Origin: Halichoerus grypus
Lineage: Eukaryota > Chordata > Mammalia > Carnivora > Phocidae
Reading direction: 5' to 3'
Assembly: GCF_964656455.1 (NCBI RefSeq)
Contig: NC_135717.1
Coordinates: 147,946,308 to 148,010,307 of the forward strand
DNA length: 64,000 bases
Each line of letters opens with the position of its first letter. Positions within the stretch are counted from its first letter, which is position 1. Shown here piece by piece: positions 28,401 to 32,460 of this stretch. The position numbers were made by a program, and so were the translations under genes. The notes beneath the pieces were generated by a model. The model saw only the letters and a list, made by a program, of their open reading frames with translations. It was not told the origin of the DNA and made no database searches.

Positions 28401-29218
28401 AAATATCCAGGAGACTAAGCACATTTTCTAGTCCAAGTTTTTATTTAAGGTGATTTCCAGCTTTAGAAGCTTTTTAATGTTTACCACTGCTTTCCACTTA
28501 CCTAAAATTACTCATCAGTCTTTGCCCCTCATGAGGCCTTCTCTCACCTAAATCTTTCCCCCTCCCAACAAACCCCTATACAAGTGTTCACACTTTTCAT
28601 TCTGACTTCAGGATTATGTTAACATAATTACTAAGGACCTCTCTATGTTATTTTTAAACATACCCATTCTGTTTCCCTTAGACATTCTTCTAGGAACTTT
28701 AGAGCAGAAACCAGCAATGTTTTGCACACTAAAATTTTCAATCCACATTTGAAGAGATCTCATTTTTGAGTGATTTTGATATTACAAAGTACTTTCATAA
28801 AGACGAACTTATTTAAGAACAGTTCCTTAAACGTCCTCCAATAGTCAAAACCATTATTAAAACCTACTGCATACAAACCTTCATTAGTGATTGAGTAATT
28901 CTGAAAAGGTGTATCATATTTTCTTGACTTTCAGTTTTTAGCTCACTTATTTCCACCTAAGTAAAAAGAAAAACAACTATTTTATGTTTTATAACCCTTG
29001 GGCAAAATATAAAAATTCTTCCATTTGTAATATTCATTGATTTCAGGGACAACTTAGATTAATCATAGTTGTGTGTATATATATGTATGTGTGTGTATTG
29101 TTTATCAATTAAGCACCTTGGATAAGGAAATCAATAAATTATCTGCCAATTCTTCTTGACGAGGCAGGTCATCTGGATCAACTTTTATTATTTCTTTCCA
29201 GTTTATATTAGGTGGCAT
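207..29218 (-). CDS. CEP290: CEP290, N-terminal part of the gene (22 coding exons, ATG to exon 21)
   Basis: CEP290 is a large coiled-coil scaffold of centrosomes, centriolar satellites and the ciliary transition zone, where it forms part of the links between axoneme and membrane and controls protein entry to the cilium; human loss causes Joubert, Meckel and Leber ciliopathies (established knowledge). Here the minus-strand exons join in frame from ATG at 29218-29216 to 207: 3087 nt, 1029 codons. Recognisable pieces include the N-terminus [19 protein letters not shown], the [18 protein letters not shown] junction over exons 7-9, and [12 protein letters not shown]. The product is almost wholly charged heptad-rich coiled coil, except the inserted segment from the 774-nt exon. 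Without the two extra exons the encoded part is 740 residues, collinear with human apart from one extra Tyr in exon 14. The rest of the gene lies left of the window. Exon numbers follow human. Confidence 0.96.
655..800 (+). repeat. MIR-like SINE relic
   Basis: Diverged match to the MIR core: GGTTCAAATCTTAACC..., AGTGACTTAAATTCTTTAAACC, CTTAGTTTCCTTATC in the expected order. Confidence 0.6.
2510..3190 (+). mobile_element. Old L1 fragment (5' region), sense on plus strand
   Basis: Purine-rich text with the order typical of mammalian L1M 5' ends (fragments like GAATTAAAGTGGAAAACTTTCC, AACACATTCAAGAAGCTCAGC, ATTATAGTGAAACTGGTGAAAACC, GAAAGCAGCCTGAGAAA). It lies antisense to CEP290. Subfamily not resolved. 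Confidence 0.6.
3205..3347 (-). CDS. CEP290: CEP290 exon 20 (codons 927-974)
   Basis: 143 nt between ATTTTAG|TAAAAG and GTTAAC|GTAAGT. It completes Leu and reads [20 protein letters not shown], ending [12 protein letters not shown] in phase 0. The donor lies almost against the end of an old L1 fragment on the intron side. Confidence 0.95.
3882..3966 (-). CDS. CEP290: CEP290 exon 19 (codons 899-926 plus 1 nt)
   Basis: 85 nt between TGTACAG|AATGAA and AATAAAT|GTAAGT. It reads [20 protein letters not shown] and ends ITKFQNK, phase 1. Matches human [20 protein letters not shown]. Codon numbers assume exons A and B are included; subtract 289 otherwise. Confidence 0.95.
4253..4345 (-). CDS. CEP290: CEP290 extra exon B, 93 nt (31 codons), not in the canonical human protein
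   Basis: 93 nt between CTTTAG|AATGAA and GAACAG|GTAGTA on the minus strand, phase 0 at both ends. It reads [20 protein letters not shown] and ends [11 protein letters not shown], a clean amphipathic coiled coil that continues the helix closing exon A and leads into exon 19 ([14 protein letters not shown]). It opens with the same Asn-Glu pair as exons 9 and 19. Likely included together with exon A, though each could be skipped alone in frame. Confidence 0.78.
4564..5337 (-). CDS. CEP290: CEP290 extra exon A, 774 nt (258 codons), not in the canonical human protein
   Basis: On the minus strand an open stretch runs from acceptor AAATACAG|ATTACG (5338) to donor TCTCAG|GTGAGC (4563). It is exactly 258 codons, stop-free, and phase 0 at both ends, as required between exon 18 and the next exon. 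The protein starts [20 protein letters not shown]; it is Ser-, Glu- and Asn-rich, low in heptad pattern, and returns to coiled coil only at its end ([17 protein letters not shown]). I know no domain in it. In an AT-rich intron, 258 open codons with correctly phased sites are very unlikely by chance, so I call it a real cassette exon, perhaps tissue-specific. Whether human has lost it or merely skips it cannot be told here. Confidence 0.8.
5520..5632 (-). CDS. CEP290: CEP290 exon 18 (codons 572-609)
   Basis: 113 nt between TATGTAG|GATTAA and TCTAAG|GTAAAC. It reads [20 protein letters not shown] and ends KNMSEAQSK, phase 0. In human this exon is joined directly to the NEFLS exon; here two further open exons lie between. 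Confidence 0.95.
5633..6808. other. CEP290 intron 17 (contents)
   Basis: Holds one minus-strand SINE at 5711-5887. The remainder (5900-6780) is AT-rich with a purine-rich patch near 6180-6240 and no recognisable element. Confidence 0.8.
5711..5887 (-). mobile_element. Carnivore tRNA-Lys SINE
   Basis: Poly(T)/AAATAA-type tail at left, CT-rich middle (as GA), tRNA-like head at right ending GAGCCACCCAAGAG. Flanked by a perfect 12-bp duplication AGTAAAATCAAG (5699-5710 and 5888-5899). Confidence 0.95.
6809..6896 (-). CDS. CEP290: CEP290 exon 17 (codons 543-571 plus 1 nt), with A10 coding run
   Basis: 88 nt between TTATAG|ATTGAA and CTTCAG|GTATAT. It reads [20 protein letters not shown] and ends RGKRAATS, phase 1. 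The LKKKI stretch is encoded by ten consecutive A (coding strand; 6854-6863), a slippage-prone coding homopolymer. Corresponds to human residues around Ile556. Confidence 0.94.
6967..7067 (-). CDS. CEP290: CEP290 exon 16 (codons 509-542), GC donor
   Basis: 101 nt between TTTTAG|GCCTTG and AAAGAG|GCAAGT. It reads [20 protein letters not shown] and ends ENQILLKE. The donor dinucleotide is GC, not GT; using the GT four bases downstream would add GCAA and break the frame into exon 17, so a GC-AG intron is the consistent reading. The intron that follows is only 70 bp. Confidence 0.93.
7068..8781. other. CEP290 intron 15 (contents)
   Basis: Contains a T/C-rich simple tract (7433-7467), a short MIR-tail-like piece (about 7500-7560), and a plus-strand SINE (7682-7877). 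The rest, 7900-8680, is AT-rich with nothing recognised. Confidence 0.8.
7682..7877 (+). mobile_element. Carnivore tRNA-Lys SINE
   Basis: GGGGCACCTGGGTGCTCAGTCAGTTAAGC head, CT-rich middle, AAATAAATAA tail. Flanked by an 11-bp duplication AAAATACAGAA (7671-7681 and 7878-7888). Confidence 0.94.
8782..8944 (-). CDS. CEP290: CEP290 exon 15 (codons 455-508 plus 1 nt)
   Basis: 163 nt between TTTCAG|GGAATA and GTGTGG|GTAAGT. It reads [20 protein letters not shown] and ends [10 protein letters not shown], with phase 1 at the donor. Coiled coil; very close to human. Confidence 0.95.
8945..10027. other. CEP290 intron 14 (contents)
   Basis: Holds the SINE insertion at 9199-9538; no other element recognised at 9555-10020. 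Confidence 0.75.
9199..9538 (+). mobile_element. SINE plus about 130 bp of downstream sequence inside one target-site duplication
   Basis: A SINE head starts at 9199 and its CT tract and AATAAA-rich tail end at about 9405. No duplication follows the tail. Instead the perfect 14-mer AAAACATTTAACAA found just before the SINE (9185-9198) recurs at 9539-9552, after about 130 bp of unrelated sequence that itself ends in an A-rich run (CAAAAAACAAACAAAA). This is the structure expected of a read-through SINE transcript (3' transduction). Confidence 0.75.
10028..10200 (-). CDS. CEP290: CEP290 exon 14 (codons 397-454)
   Basis: 173 nt between TCTGTAG|GTGCTT and GAATCG|GTATGT. It reads [20 protein letters not shown] then a Glu/Ala/Lys-rich helix ending RLKDYES. 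A Tyr after QQTH is one residue more than the human form as I recall it and shifts numbering by +1 afterwards. The acceptor is preceded almost directly by a run of 24 T on the coding strand. Confidence 0.95.
10210..10233 (+). repeat. A24 homopolymer at the CEP290 exon 14 acceptor
   Basis: 24 consecutive A on the plus strand, i.e. T24 on the coding strand, ending 9 nt before the exon 14 boundary (10200) and serving as its polypyrimidine tract. Confidence 0.95.
10545..10960 (+). repeat. Unassigned old interspersed repeat, copy 1
   Basis: GTGACCAATGGTATATAAGCAGA, TTTCTTCCTTCCTGCTAGCTGGAA and, later, GTTTAAATCACTGTTA...GCAGCTAAACTTAATAGCTA occur in the same order as in the copy near 11.2-11.5 kb. 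I recognise the pattern as a dispersed mammalian repeat but cannot name the family. Confidence 0.5.
11200..11490 (+). repeat. Unassigned old interspersed repeat, copy 2
   Basis: Shares the pattern GGGATGTGGACGTGAAGG...AAGAAACTTCTATCTTGATTTTGCCACTATTTTTCAG...CTAAACCTAATCCTAACCAA with the copy above. Confidence 0.5.
11850..13560 (+). mobile_element. L2-like LINE relic(s)
   Basis: Pyrimidine-rich text with L2 3'-end features in order: ATGACATGGCCCCTGGTTACC, TCTGATCTCATGGCCTACTAC, CGTTCCAGCCACAAGGGCTT, TTCAGTGCCTTTACACTTATT, TTCCTGGAAGTGTTCAAGTACCTCC. Diverged, no intact frame. Ends are approximate. Confidence 0.7.
13424..13454. repeat. (CA)n microsatellite
   Basis: About 15 CA units with one CG interruption, inside the L2-like stretch. 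Confidence 0.9.
14138..14261 (-). CDS. CEP290: CEP290 exon 13 (codons 356-396 plus 1 nt)
   Basis: 124 nt between TTTTAG|GGTATA and ACAAAG|GTAATG. It reads [20 protein letters not shown] and ends LKNELQRNK, leaving phase 1. A frame-shifting exon if skipped alone; the following intron, about 3.9 kb, is filled with L2 relics. Confidence 0.95.
14262..15085. other. CEP290 intron 12 (contents)
   Basis: AT-rich; 14520-14700 is pyrimidine-rich and could be another L2 scrap. Nothing else recognised. Confidence 0.6.
15086..15208 (-). CDS. CEP290: CEP290 exon 12 (codons 315-355)
   Basis: 123 nt, phase 0 at both ends, between ATCTAG|TTAATT and CAACAG|GTAAAA. It reads [20 protein letters not shown] and ends SNVMALQQ. 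Part of the N-terminal coiled-coil block; clear match to human. Confidence 0.95.
15930..16480 (+). mobile_element. Old L1 3'-region fragment, sense on plus strand
   Basis: GACTTAAATGTAAAAGATGAAAC, AGAAGAAAATAGAGAAAACAA, then CATTGTAACATTGTTTCTAATACC, CCATTAAAAAGAACAAAGCAA and GATATAAATAATTCC follow the usual L1M ORF2-end/3' UTR order. An A-run sits at about 16112-16130. Confidence 0.6.
16508..16712 (+). mobile_element. Non-autonomous hAT-Charlie-like DNA transposon relic
   Basis: Starts CAGGGGTCAGTAAACT and ends AGTTTACTGGCGCCTG; the two ends match as inverted repeats at 13 of 16 positions. Internal text (CTGCCTGTTTTTGTCAAGTC, GAGACCAGAAGGTC, AAAATATTTACTCTCTG) fits a common mammalian MITE family. 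Old; no clear 8-bp duplication remains. Confidence 0.75.
17394..17483 (-). CDS. CEP290: CEP290 exon 11 (codons 285-314)
   Basis: 90 nt, phase 0 at both ends, between TTTTAG|GTGCAG and TGGAAG|GTGCTT. It reads [20 protein letters not shown] and ends AKVEEWK. The donor GTGCTT lacks the usual AAG at +3 to +5, so this exon may be weakly defined. Confidence 0.93.
17484..18336. other. CEP290 intron 10 (contents)
   Basis: A TA/CA-rich tract (about 17525-17610) and a young-looking SINE (17784-17972). Nothing else recognised. Confidence 0.75.
17784..17972 (+). mobile_element. Carnivore tRNA-Lys SINE with 18-bp target-site duplication
   Basis: GGGCGCCTGGGTGGCTCAATTGG head, CGGCTCAGGTCATGATCCCAG, CT tract and AATAAATAAATAAA tail. 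Perfect flanking repeat AAAAAATGAGCAATGTAT (17766-17783 and 17973-17990) indicates a relatively young insertion. Confidence 0.97.
18337..18519 (-). CDS. CEP290: CEP290 exon 10 (codons 224-284)
   Basis: 183 nt, phase 0 at both ends, between TATTAG|ACTTTA and CTTCAA|GTAAGA. It starts [20 protein letters not shown] and runs through EEMEK-type heptads to [10 protein letters not shown]. Strong coiled coil, with little change from human. Confidence 0.96.
18897..19049 (-). CDS. CEP290: CEP290 exon 9 (codons 173-223)
   Basis: 153 nt, phase 0 at both ends, between CCTTCAG|AACGAG and ATTCAG|GTAAAA. It reads [20 protein letters not shown] and ends [11 protein letters not shown]; essentially identical to human over its length. 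Coiled coil. Confidence 0.96.
19179..19199 (-). CDS. CEP290: CEP290 exon 8, 21-nt microexon (codons 166-172)
   Basis: 21 nt between TTTTCTGGAG|AACAAACG and AAAAAG|GTGAGA, coding NKRLKKK. It is too short for ordinary ORF detection and was placed by its residues, which join exon 7 (LRRE) to exon 9 (NEQLRQ), and by phase 0 on both sides. The intron to exon 9 is only 129 bp. The basic patch could be removed or kept without changing frame. Confidence 0.9.
19793..19846 (-). CDS. CEP290: CEP290 exon 7 (codons 148-165)
   Basis: 54 nt, phase 0, between TTTTAG|TTGGCT and AGAGAG|GTTGGT. It reads [18 protein letters not shown]. The donor GTTGGT is weaker than the others in this gene (T at +3), so exon 7 is a candidate for inefficient inclusion; a skip would be in frame. 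Confidence 0.92.
20234..20470 (+). repeat. MIR SINE relic
   Basis: AACATAATGGTTAAAAAGAAGC, ATCAGACTGGCCCAGGTTTATATTC, GTGATTTACCATCTCTTAAATC, GTCCTTAGCACAATGCTCAG match MIR in order. Confidence 0.8.
20650..21110 (+). repeat. Unassigned old interspersed repeat
   Basis: Text such as GCAAATGCAGTATGTGATCCTTGATGG, GGTAATTATATAGTGGTTATG, TCCTCTTTTTCAGAGACATGCTGAAATATTT and GATAGTTTTCAAAATAAAAAGTTT is a familiar dispersed mammalian 3'-end pattern; I cannot name the family with confidence. Confidence 0.5.
21240..21940 (+). mobile_element. L2-like LINE relic
   Basis: Pyrimidine-rich plus strand with L2-style phrases (TGTGACCTCAAACTCAACATGT, CCTTACTATACTTAGTCCCC, CTGATCATGATATTCTTG). Diverged; limits approximate. 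Confidence 0.5.
21955..22190 (+). repeat. MIR SINE relic
   Basis: TACAGTGGTTTAGAGCATAGATTC, GACTCAAATCCTGGTTTTACCAC, GTGTCTCAGTTTCCTTATCTATA, ATCTGGCACACAGTAAGGATTC follow MIR from head to tail. Confidence 0.85.
23696..23839 (-). CDS. CEP290: CEP290 exon 6 (codons 100-147)
   Basis: 144 nt, phase 0 at both ends, between CTTTAAG|ATGGCC and GAACAA|GTAAGG. It opens [20 protein letters not shown] and continues as a very charged heptad run ([20 protein letters not shown]) ending KVNEQ. It is a symmetric exon, so an in-frame skip is possible. Confidence 0.95.
24222..24402 (-). mobile_element. Carnivore tRNA-Lys SINE
   Basis: T-rich tail at left, GA-rich middle, head ending GACTGAGCCACCCAGGGAACCC at right. 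Flanks CTTCTGGTGACT / CTTGTGGTGCTCT suggest a decayed duplication. Confidence 0.9.
24452..24648 (+). mobile_element. hAT-type MITE relic
   Basis: Begins CAGTGCTGTCCAACAGGACTTTCTG and contains ACCATAGCCACTATCTACAAGTGGC, TTGAGCACTTGAAATGTGGCTA and CTGAATTTTTAATTTTTATT, the order of a well-known mammalian Charlie-derived MITE; the distal end is degraded. Confidence 0.7.
24682..24777 (+). mobile_element. Short tRNA-Lys-derived SINE (head only)
   Basis: About 75 bp very close to tRNA-Lys (GGTAGAGCATTCAACTCTTGATCTCAGGGTCATGAGTTTGAGACCC), followed directly by an A-rich tail with no CT tract. Flanks TCTTGTGCCAGATT and TCTTGTGGTAGATT are a duplication with two mismatches, so this is an older, headlike copy. 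Confidence 0.85.
24880..26250 (+). mobile_element. L2-like LINE relic, interrupted
   Basis: Pyrimidine-rich, with phrases such as CTCCAACCTCTC-, TTCTTGAATTCACTATAGCC and CTCTAGACTGTAAGCCTCAGG (the L2 tail 'TAGACTGTAAGCTCC'). A MIR piece interrupts it near 25.8 kb. Limits approximate. Confidence 0.5.
25730..25895 (-). repeat. MIR SINE relic (antisense)
   Basis: GTTAGTAAGTAAAAGAATCAGGATTTGAATTCAAATTGTCTGACTCC is the reverse complement of the MIR body. Confidence 0.65.
26272..26476 (-). mobile_element. Carnivore tRNA-Lys SINE
   Basis: T-rich tail, (GA)n, CACAAGCAGGGGGAGCAGC, GGGATCATGACCTGAGCCGAAGG, head GAGCCACCCAGGCACTCC. Flanking TACTGAAT repeats at 26264-26271 and 26477-26484. Confidence 0.94.
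26706..26752 (-). CDS. CEP290: CEP290 exon 5 (codons 84-99)
   Basis: 47 nt between AATAG|AAAATC and GGAG|GTATG. It completes a Glu codon and reads [15 protein letters not shown], ending in phase 0. Exons 4 and 5 together are 117 nt, so they could be skipped as a pair without losing frame, but not singly. Confidence 0.92.
27010..27079 (-). CDS. CEP290: CEP290 exon 4 (codons 61-83 plus 1 nt)
   Basis: 70 nt between TTTAG|ATGAAAG and AAATTTG|GTAAAC. It reads [20 protein letters not shown] then AKF, acidic coiled coil, and ends in phase 1. The large intron before it carries a target-site-flanked L1 insertion at 27656-28415. Confidence 0.93.
27270..28720 (+). mobile_element. L2-like relic interrupted by an L1
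   Basis: Pyrimidine-rich text on both sides of the L1 (AACCTCTAATGGCCCCTCATTGC on the left; CATGAGGCCTTCTCTCACC on the right) reads as one L2-type element in plus orientation. L2 part: 27270-27643 and 28428-28720. Confidence 0.5.
27656..28415 (-). mobile_element. 5'-truncated L1 insertion (ORF2 C-terminus and 3' UTR)
   Basis: Minus strand encodes the end of L1 ORF2, with a recognisable [19 protein letters not shown] followed by a GA-rich 3' UTR (plus strand CT-rich) and an A-rich tail (TTTTTTAAAATTAATTTATT on plus). A perfect 12-bp duplication TAAGCACATTTT flanks it (27644-27655 and 28416-28427). The frame is incomplete; no activity is possible. Confidence 0.93.
28879..28956 (-). CDS. CEP290: CEP290 exon 3 (codons 35-60)
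   Basis: 78 nt, phase 0 at both ends, between CTTAG|GTGG and ATGAAG|GTTTGT. It reads [20 protein letters not shown] and ends TQSLMK, a few conservative changes from human. Skipping would keep frame. Confidence 0.93.
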
Positions 29219-29246
29219 CTTGAAATCTTTCACTGTGCTTTACTTT
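29117..29246 (-). CDS. CEP290: CEP290 exon 2, start codon exon (codons 1-34)
   Basis: Acceptor TTTTGTTACAG|AAAG at 29247, 28 nt of 5' UTR, then ATG at 29218-29216 with A at -3. The frame reads [19 protein letters not shown] and ends SLSK at donor CAAG|GTGC. The coding part is 102 nt, phase 0. The start is chosen because it opens the known CEP290 N-terminus, part of the membrane-associating/autoinhibitory end of the protein (family knowledge). Confidence 0.95.
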
Positions 29247-29478
29247 CTGTAACAAAACAGGTGGGTATTAGCATTTTCGAGGTAAATCCTATTTTTATAG
29301 ATTACATCATTATAACCCTCTATGCAGATAAGTGGGCAAAATAGCCTTGATCAAAATTATAGCAGCTGGCACAAACCAACAAAGACTGCACCGGCTGAAT
29401 AAACCACTACGGATTCTCTCTTATAACTAATCCAGGTCAGAACTAAGATTCTGAGTCCCCTCCTCCACGCCCCCTTAC

Positions 29479-29800
29479 CTCCGAGGCGCGCGAACATCTA
29501 ATGGTGCCAAACGCGGGGGTACTTGGAAGGCTGAAAATGAACCCTGATTCGGTGAAGCAGGAACTAGGGGTAAAAAAAAAAAAGGTGTGTAAATAAACGC
29601 CTGAAATGAGAGCAGGTAGGCCGGGGAAACCGGGGCTGAAGCTAGGAGAAGGCCGACGGATTGCGGACCAAAGACTTAGGAGGGGTGGGGAAGACAGGCT
29701 GTTACATACGGGCCCTGAGACTTAAAGAACCTTTTTGGGAAGAAACTGGCTGCTCCTGCTCACCAAGATCCACCCACCTAACCGAGCGTGGCAACCAGCA
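29479..29800 (-). other. CEP290: CEP290 exon 1 (non-coding); donor clear, 5' end unknown
   Basis: A strong donor on the minus strand, CGGAG|GTAAGG, puts the exon 3' end at 29479, inside the CpG-rich region. The intron to exon 2 would be 232 bp. The outer limit given (29800) is only a placeholder: the transcription start cannot be read from sequence and could lie anywhere up to the ZNF143-like cluster near 30.1 kb. Confidence 0.55.
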
Positions 29801-30082
29801 GAGGTCCCTGATCTGCCGCACGGACCAAGGTTGGCCCCGCCGCCACGCCTGACCGCTCCCCAGCGCGGTTCCACCCGGACTCGATCCCGCCAACAGGTCC
29901 TGTGCAAGCAAGAGCGGCGGCGGCTGCTAGGCGACACCATTCCCCACCCCGCGAAAGACGGCACAAGGCCCCGGATGCGAAGGGAGCCTACATTTCACGA
30001 CCTTGGGTGATGCTTTGCGTTTAGATTCTCCTGCAGGGTCCCTTGGACTCTCTGTTAAAGACGGAGAAGGCGAGGAATAAGG

Positions 30083-30102
30083 ACTCCAAATCCCAGAGTG
30101 CA
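30083..30102 (+). promoter_or_regulatory. ZNF143/THAP11-like motif 1
   Basis: ACTCCAAATCCCAGAGTGCA resembles the SBS consensus ACTACAATTCCCAGMATGC. Weakest of the three at the 3' end, and in plus orientation. Confidence 0.6.
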
Positions 30103-30120
30103 GTTCTGCTTGGAGTCTTG

Positions 30121-30140
30121 TGCATGCTGGGAACTGAAGT
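30121..30140 (-). promoter_or_regulatory. ZNF143/THAP11-like motif 2 (best match)
   Basis: Reverse strand ACTTCAGTTCCCAGCATGCA is a near-consensus ZNF143 SBS site with the intact core TTCCCAGCATGC. It lies between motifs 1 and 3 and in the opposite orientation. Confidence 0.75.
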
Positions 30141-30160
30141 CTATGAGAGGTGGAGGGAGG

Positions 30161-30180
30161 CCGTTCCCAGAGTGCAATGC
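30161..30180 (+). promoter_or_regulatory. ZNF143/THAP11-like motif 3
   Basis: CCGTTCCCAGAGTGCAATGC keeps the TTCCCAGAGTGC core in plus orientation, 20 bp after motif 2. Confidence 0.6.
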
Positions 30181-30199
30181 GGGAGGCTGCGACGGTACC

Positions 30200-30364
30200 G
30201 TGGTGGTGGGGGAACGACCCAGAGGCGGGAGGCGCAGTGGCTGAGGCGCGTCTGCGCCAGTGACCTGAATGAGGTAGACCATGACTGTGCCTTTGGTGGC
30301 GTCACTAGCTGGGCCGCTTTTCCTGGGATTTCTCTAAGCCATCTCCTGGTGGAACCGCTCCCAG
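30200..30364 (+). other. TMTC3: TMTC3 exon 1 (non-coding), tentative
   Basis: Exon 2 begins only 13 nt before the ATG, so a non-coding first exon must lie upstream. The best donor in the CpG region is CTCCCAG|GTGAGG, ending the exon at 30364. Alternatives are GAAGAG|GTGAGA (30472) and TTCGGG|GTGAGT (about 30622). The start coordinate is a placeholder just downstream of the ZNF143-like cluster. Confidence 0.4.
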
Positions 30365-31239
30365 GTGAGGTCGAGCTGTGGGTCAGAGGCGGGGGAGGAA
30401 TTGAGGGGAGCGGTCCCGGCTTAATGAAGCTCGTGCTATTGGCGCGGAAGGACTCGGTCCAGGTCTGAAGAGGTGAGAAGAACCCGTTTCCTTAGGTGTT
30501 TTAGAGGGTTTCCACGGGTGGTGCCCTCTGTAAGAAGAAAAAGAAAGTTTTAGTTTTCTTTGCGCTCTGAATTTACTCCGTACGGTGGAGTGGGGGCCGC
30601 ACGGCCAAGATCATGGTTTCGGGGTGAGTGAAGAATTGAGAAGAGGACATATTCTCTGCCCGCCTTACCTGTAGCACCATAGCCTTCGCGGATTGGAGGA
30701 CCTGAAGATTGAAGAGCTGGTATAGAGTGAAGGCTCTAGAAAGGAGTGTTTAGAATTTGCCCAGCCTGATGCTGGGGTGGAGAGAGAAGGGGCCTCAGTA
30801 CTCGCCAGCCTGGATGCTGTCACTTTCTTGGTTACCGAAGATGCCCTCATATGAAAGCGTTTCTCAGGTGTTTACAGTTCTTTCGGTCGAGTTTTGTTCA
30901 TCCCGCTGTGCTCAGCCATTCTGGAATATGATACACTACTAGATAACTTTCTTAAGCTGTAGACTTGAAATCTAAACGACATTTTCGACTGTTGGAGCAG
31001 TGCCTTCTATTTTTTTTTTTTAAGGACTTTTTCTTATCTATAATTGATACTAAGTTTTCCTTCTGAAAATATACAGATTTCTTTCTAAACCACGTATTTG
31101 GGTAAAACAAATAATAGCTCAGAAAATAAAAAGATATTGATTTAGTGGGATACATTTTAAAAACATTCATCAGATTTGCAGGAATGATAATTTTGTTGTA
31201 TCCTTTACTGAGATTATATGCCACATACTGTTCATTATT

Positions 31240-32250
31240 TTTTTTAACCATGCTGACATTACATCCCCAGAACTTATTTGTCTTGTAACTCTGTTTCTAC
31301 CTTTTGACCAGTATGTTCTTTGTTTCCATGAGTTTGTTTTGTTTGGGGTTTTTTTTTAGATTCTGCATGTGAGATCCATACAGTATTTGTATTTTTCTTT
31401 CTGATACTTAGCATAATGCTCTCAAGATCCATCCATGTTGTCCCAAATGGCAAGATTTCATTCTTTTCATGGTTGAATAATCCATTGTATATACCACATT
31501 TTCTTTATTCATCTCTCAGTGGCCACTTATTTCCATGTCTTGGCTACTGTAAACAGTTATGCAGTGGATATGGGGGTGCCGATATCTCATGCACATAGTG
31601 ATTTTGTTTCCTTTGGATATATATCCAGAAATAGAATTGCTGGATAATATGGTAGTTCTGTTTTTAAGTTGAGTAATCTCCGTAACTGTGTTCTGTAATG
31701 GCTACACTAGTTTACATTCCCACCAGCAGTGCACAAGGGTTCCCTTTTCTCCCCGTCCTCGATAACCCTTATTATCTCTTGTCTTTTTGATGACAGCAAA
31801 CTGACAGGTGTGTGGTGATATCTCATGGTTCTGATTTGCATTTCCCTGGTGATTAGTGATGTTGAGCACCTTTTCATATATCTGTTGGCCATTTGTATGT
31901 CTTTGGAAGAAGTTCCTCAAATTATTTGCTTTTTTGCTGTTGAGTTGTAGGTGTTCCTTACATATTTTGGATATTAACCCCTTATCAGATATATGATTTG
32001 CAGGTATTTTCTTCCATCCCATAGGTTCTTTTCATTTTGATGATAGTTTCCTTTGTTGTGCAGAAGCTTTTTAGTTTAACATAGTCCCACTTGTTTATTT
32101 TTGCTTTTTGCCTGTGTTTTTGGTTCCGAATCCAGAAAATCATTGTCAGGGTCAATGTCAAGGAGCATGTGGCTCTCCAGTTTTCCCAGCACCATTTATT
32201 AGGGAGACTCTCCTTTCTTCATTGTATATTCTTGGTACTTGGGCTGTTTT
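31240..32250 (-). mobile_element. Old L1 3' portion (ORF2 end and 3' UTR)
   Basis: Plus strand reads antisense L1: CATCCCCAGAACTTATTTGTC, TCCATCCATGTTGTCCCAAATGGCAAG, TTTACATTCCCACCAGCAGTG, GGATATTAACCCCTTATCAGA, TTTTCCCAGCACCATTTATT. About 1 kb; minus-strand frame broken. Confidence 0.88.
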
Positions 32251-32329
32251 GTTCCATTAACCTGTGTGTTTTATGCAAATATCAAACTCTTATGATTACT
32301 ATAACTTTGTCACTCTCTTAGTTCATATT

Positions 32330-32460
32330 CATAACAGTCCAGTGAGGTAGGTGCCTGTATCGTCCTCATTTTTCCAACCAAGTTGTAAAACTGAGGCTTG
32401 GAGAGGTTAACAACTGTGCTAAAACTTAAATGGTGTGATTGAAAATGGATTTTTCTGGCT
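32330..32460 (-). repeat. MIR SINE relic (antisense)
   Basis: AACTGAGGCTTGGAGAGGTTAACAACTGTGC with upstream CAGTGAGGTAGGTGCCTGTATCGTCCTCA is a clear reverse MIR. Confidence 0.8.

Larger units (their letters stand above)
27080..28878. other. CEP290 intron 3 (contents)
   Basis: An L2-like relic (about 27270-27643 and 28428-28720) split by a 5'-truncated L1 insertion (27656-28415). The remainder is unremarkable. Confidence 0.8.
29470..30470. promoter_or_regulatory. CpG-rich shared (bidirectional) promoter of CEP290 and TMTC3
   Basis: This kilobase is GC- and CpG-rich, unlike the AT-rich flanks on both sides, and lies between the minus-strand CEP290 exon 1 donor (29479) and the plus-strand TMTC3 exon 1 donor candidate (30364). 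No TATA box stands out. Three ZNF143/THAP11-like motifs lie at 30083-30180. In human the two genes start very close together, back to back (from memory), so one nucleosome-free region probably drives both. A TGGCAACC at 29789-29796 is only one half of an RFX X-box, the motif common in ciliary promoters. Confidence 0.85.

Noticed and set aside
28156..28422. 88-codon minus-strand ORF with MEYYAAIKK
   Set aside because: C-terminal end of L1 ORF2 inside the 5'-truncated insertion, not a gene.
30043..30468. 141-codon plus-strand ORF across the CpG region
   Set aside because: It crosses the promoter motifs and TMTC3 exon 1 donor, has low-complexity Gly/Arg-rich content, and overlaps other long frames on both strands, as expected of stop-poor GC-rich DNA.
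31702..32022. 106-codon minus-strand ORF
   Set aside because: Old L1 ORF2 remnant; overlaps another frame of the same element.
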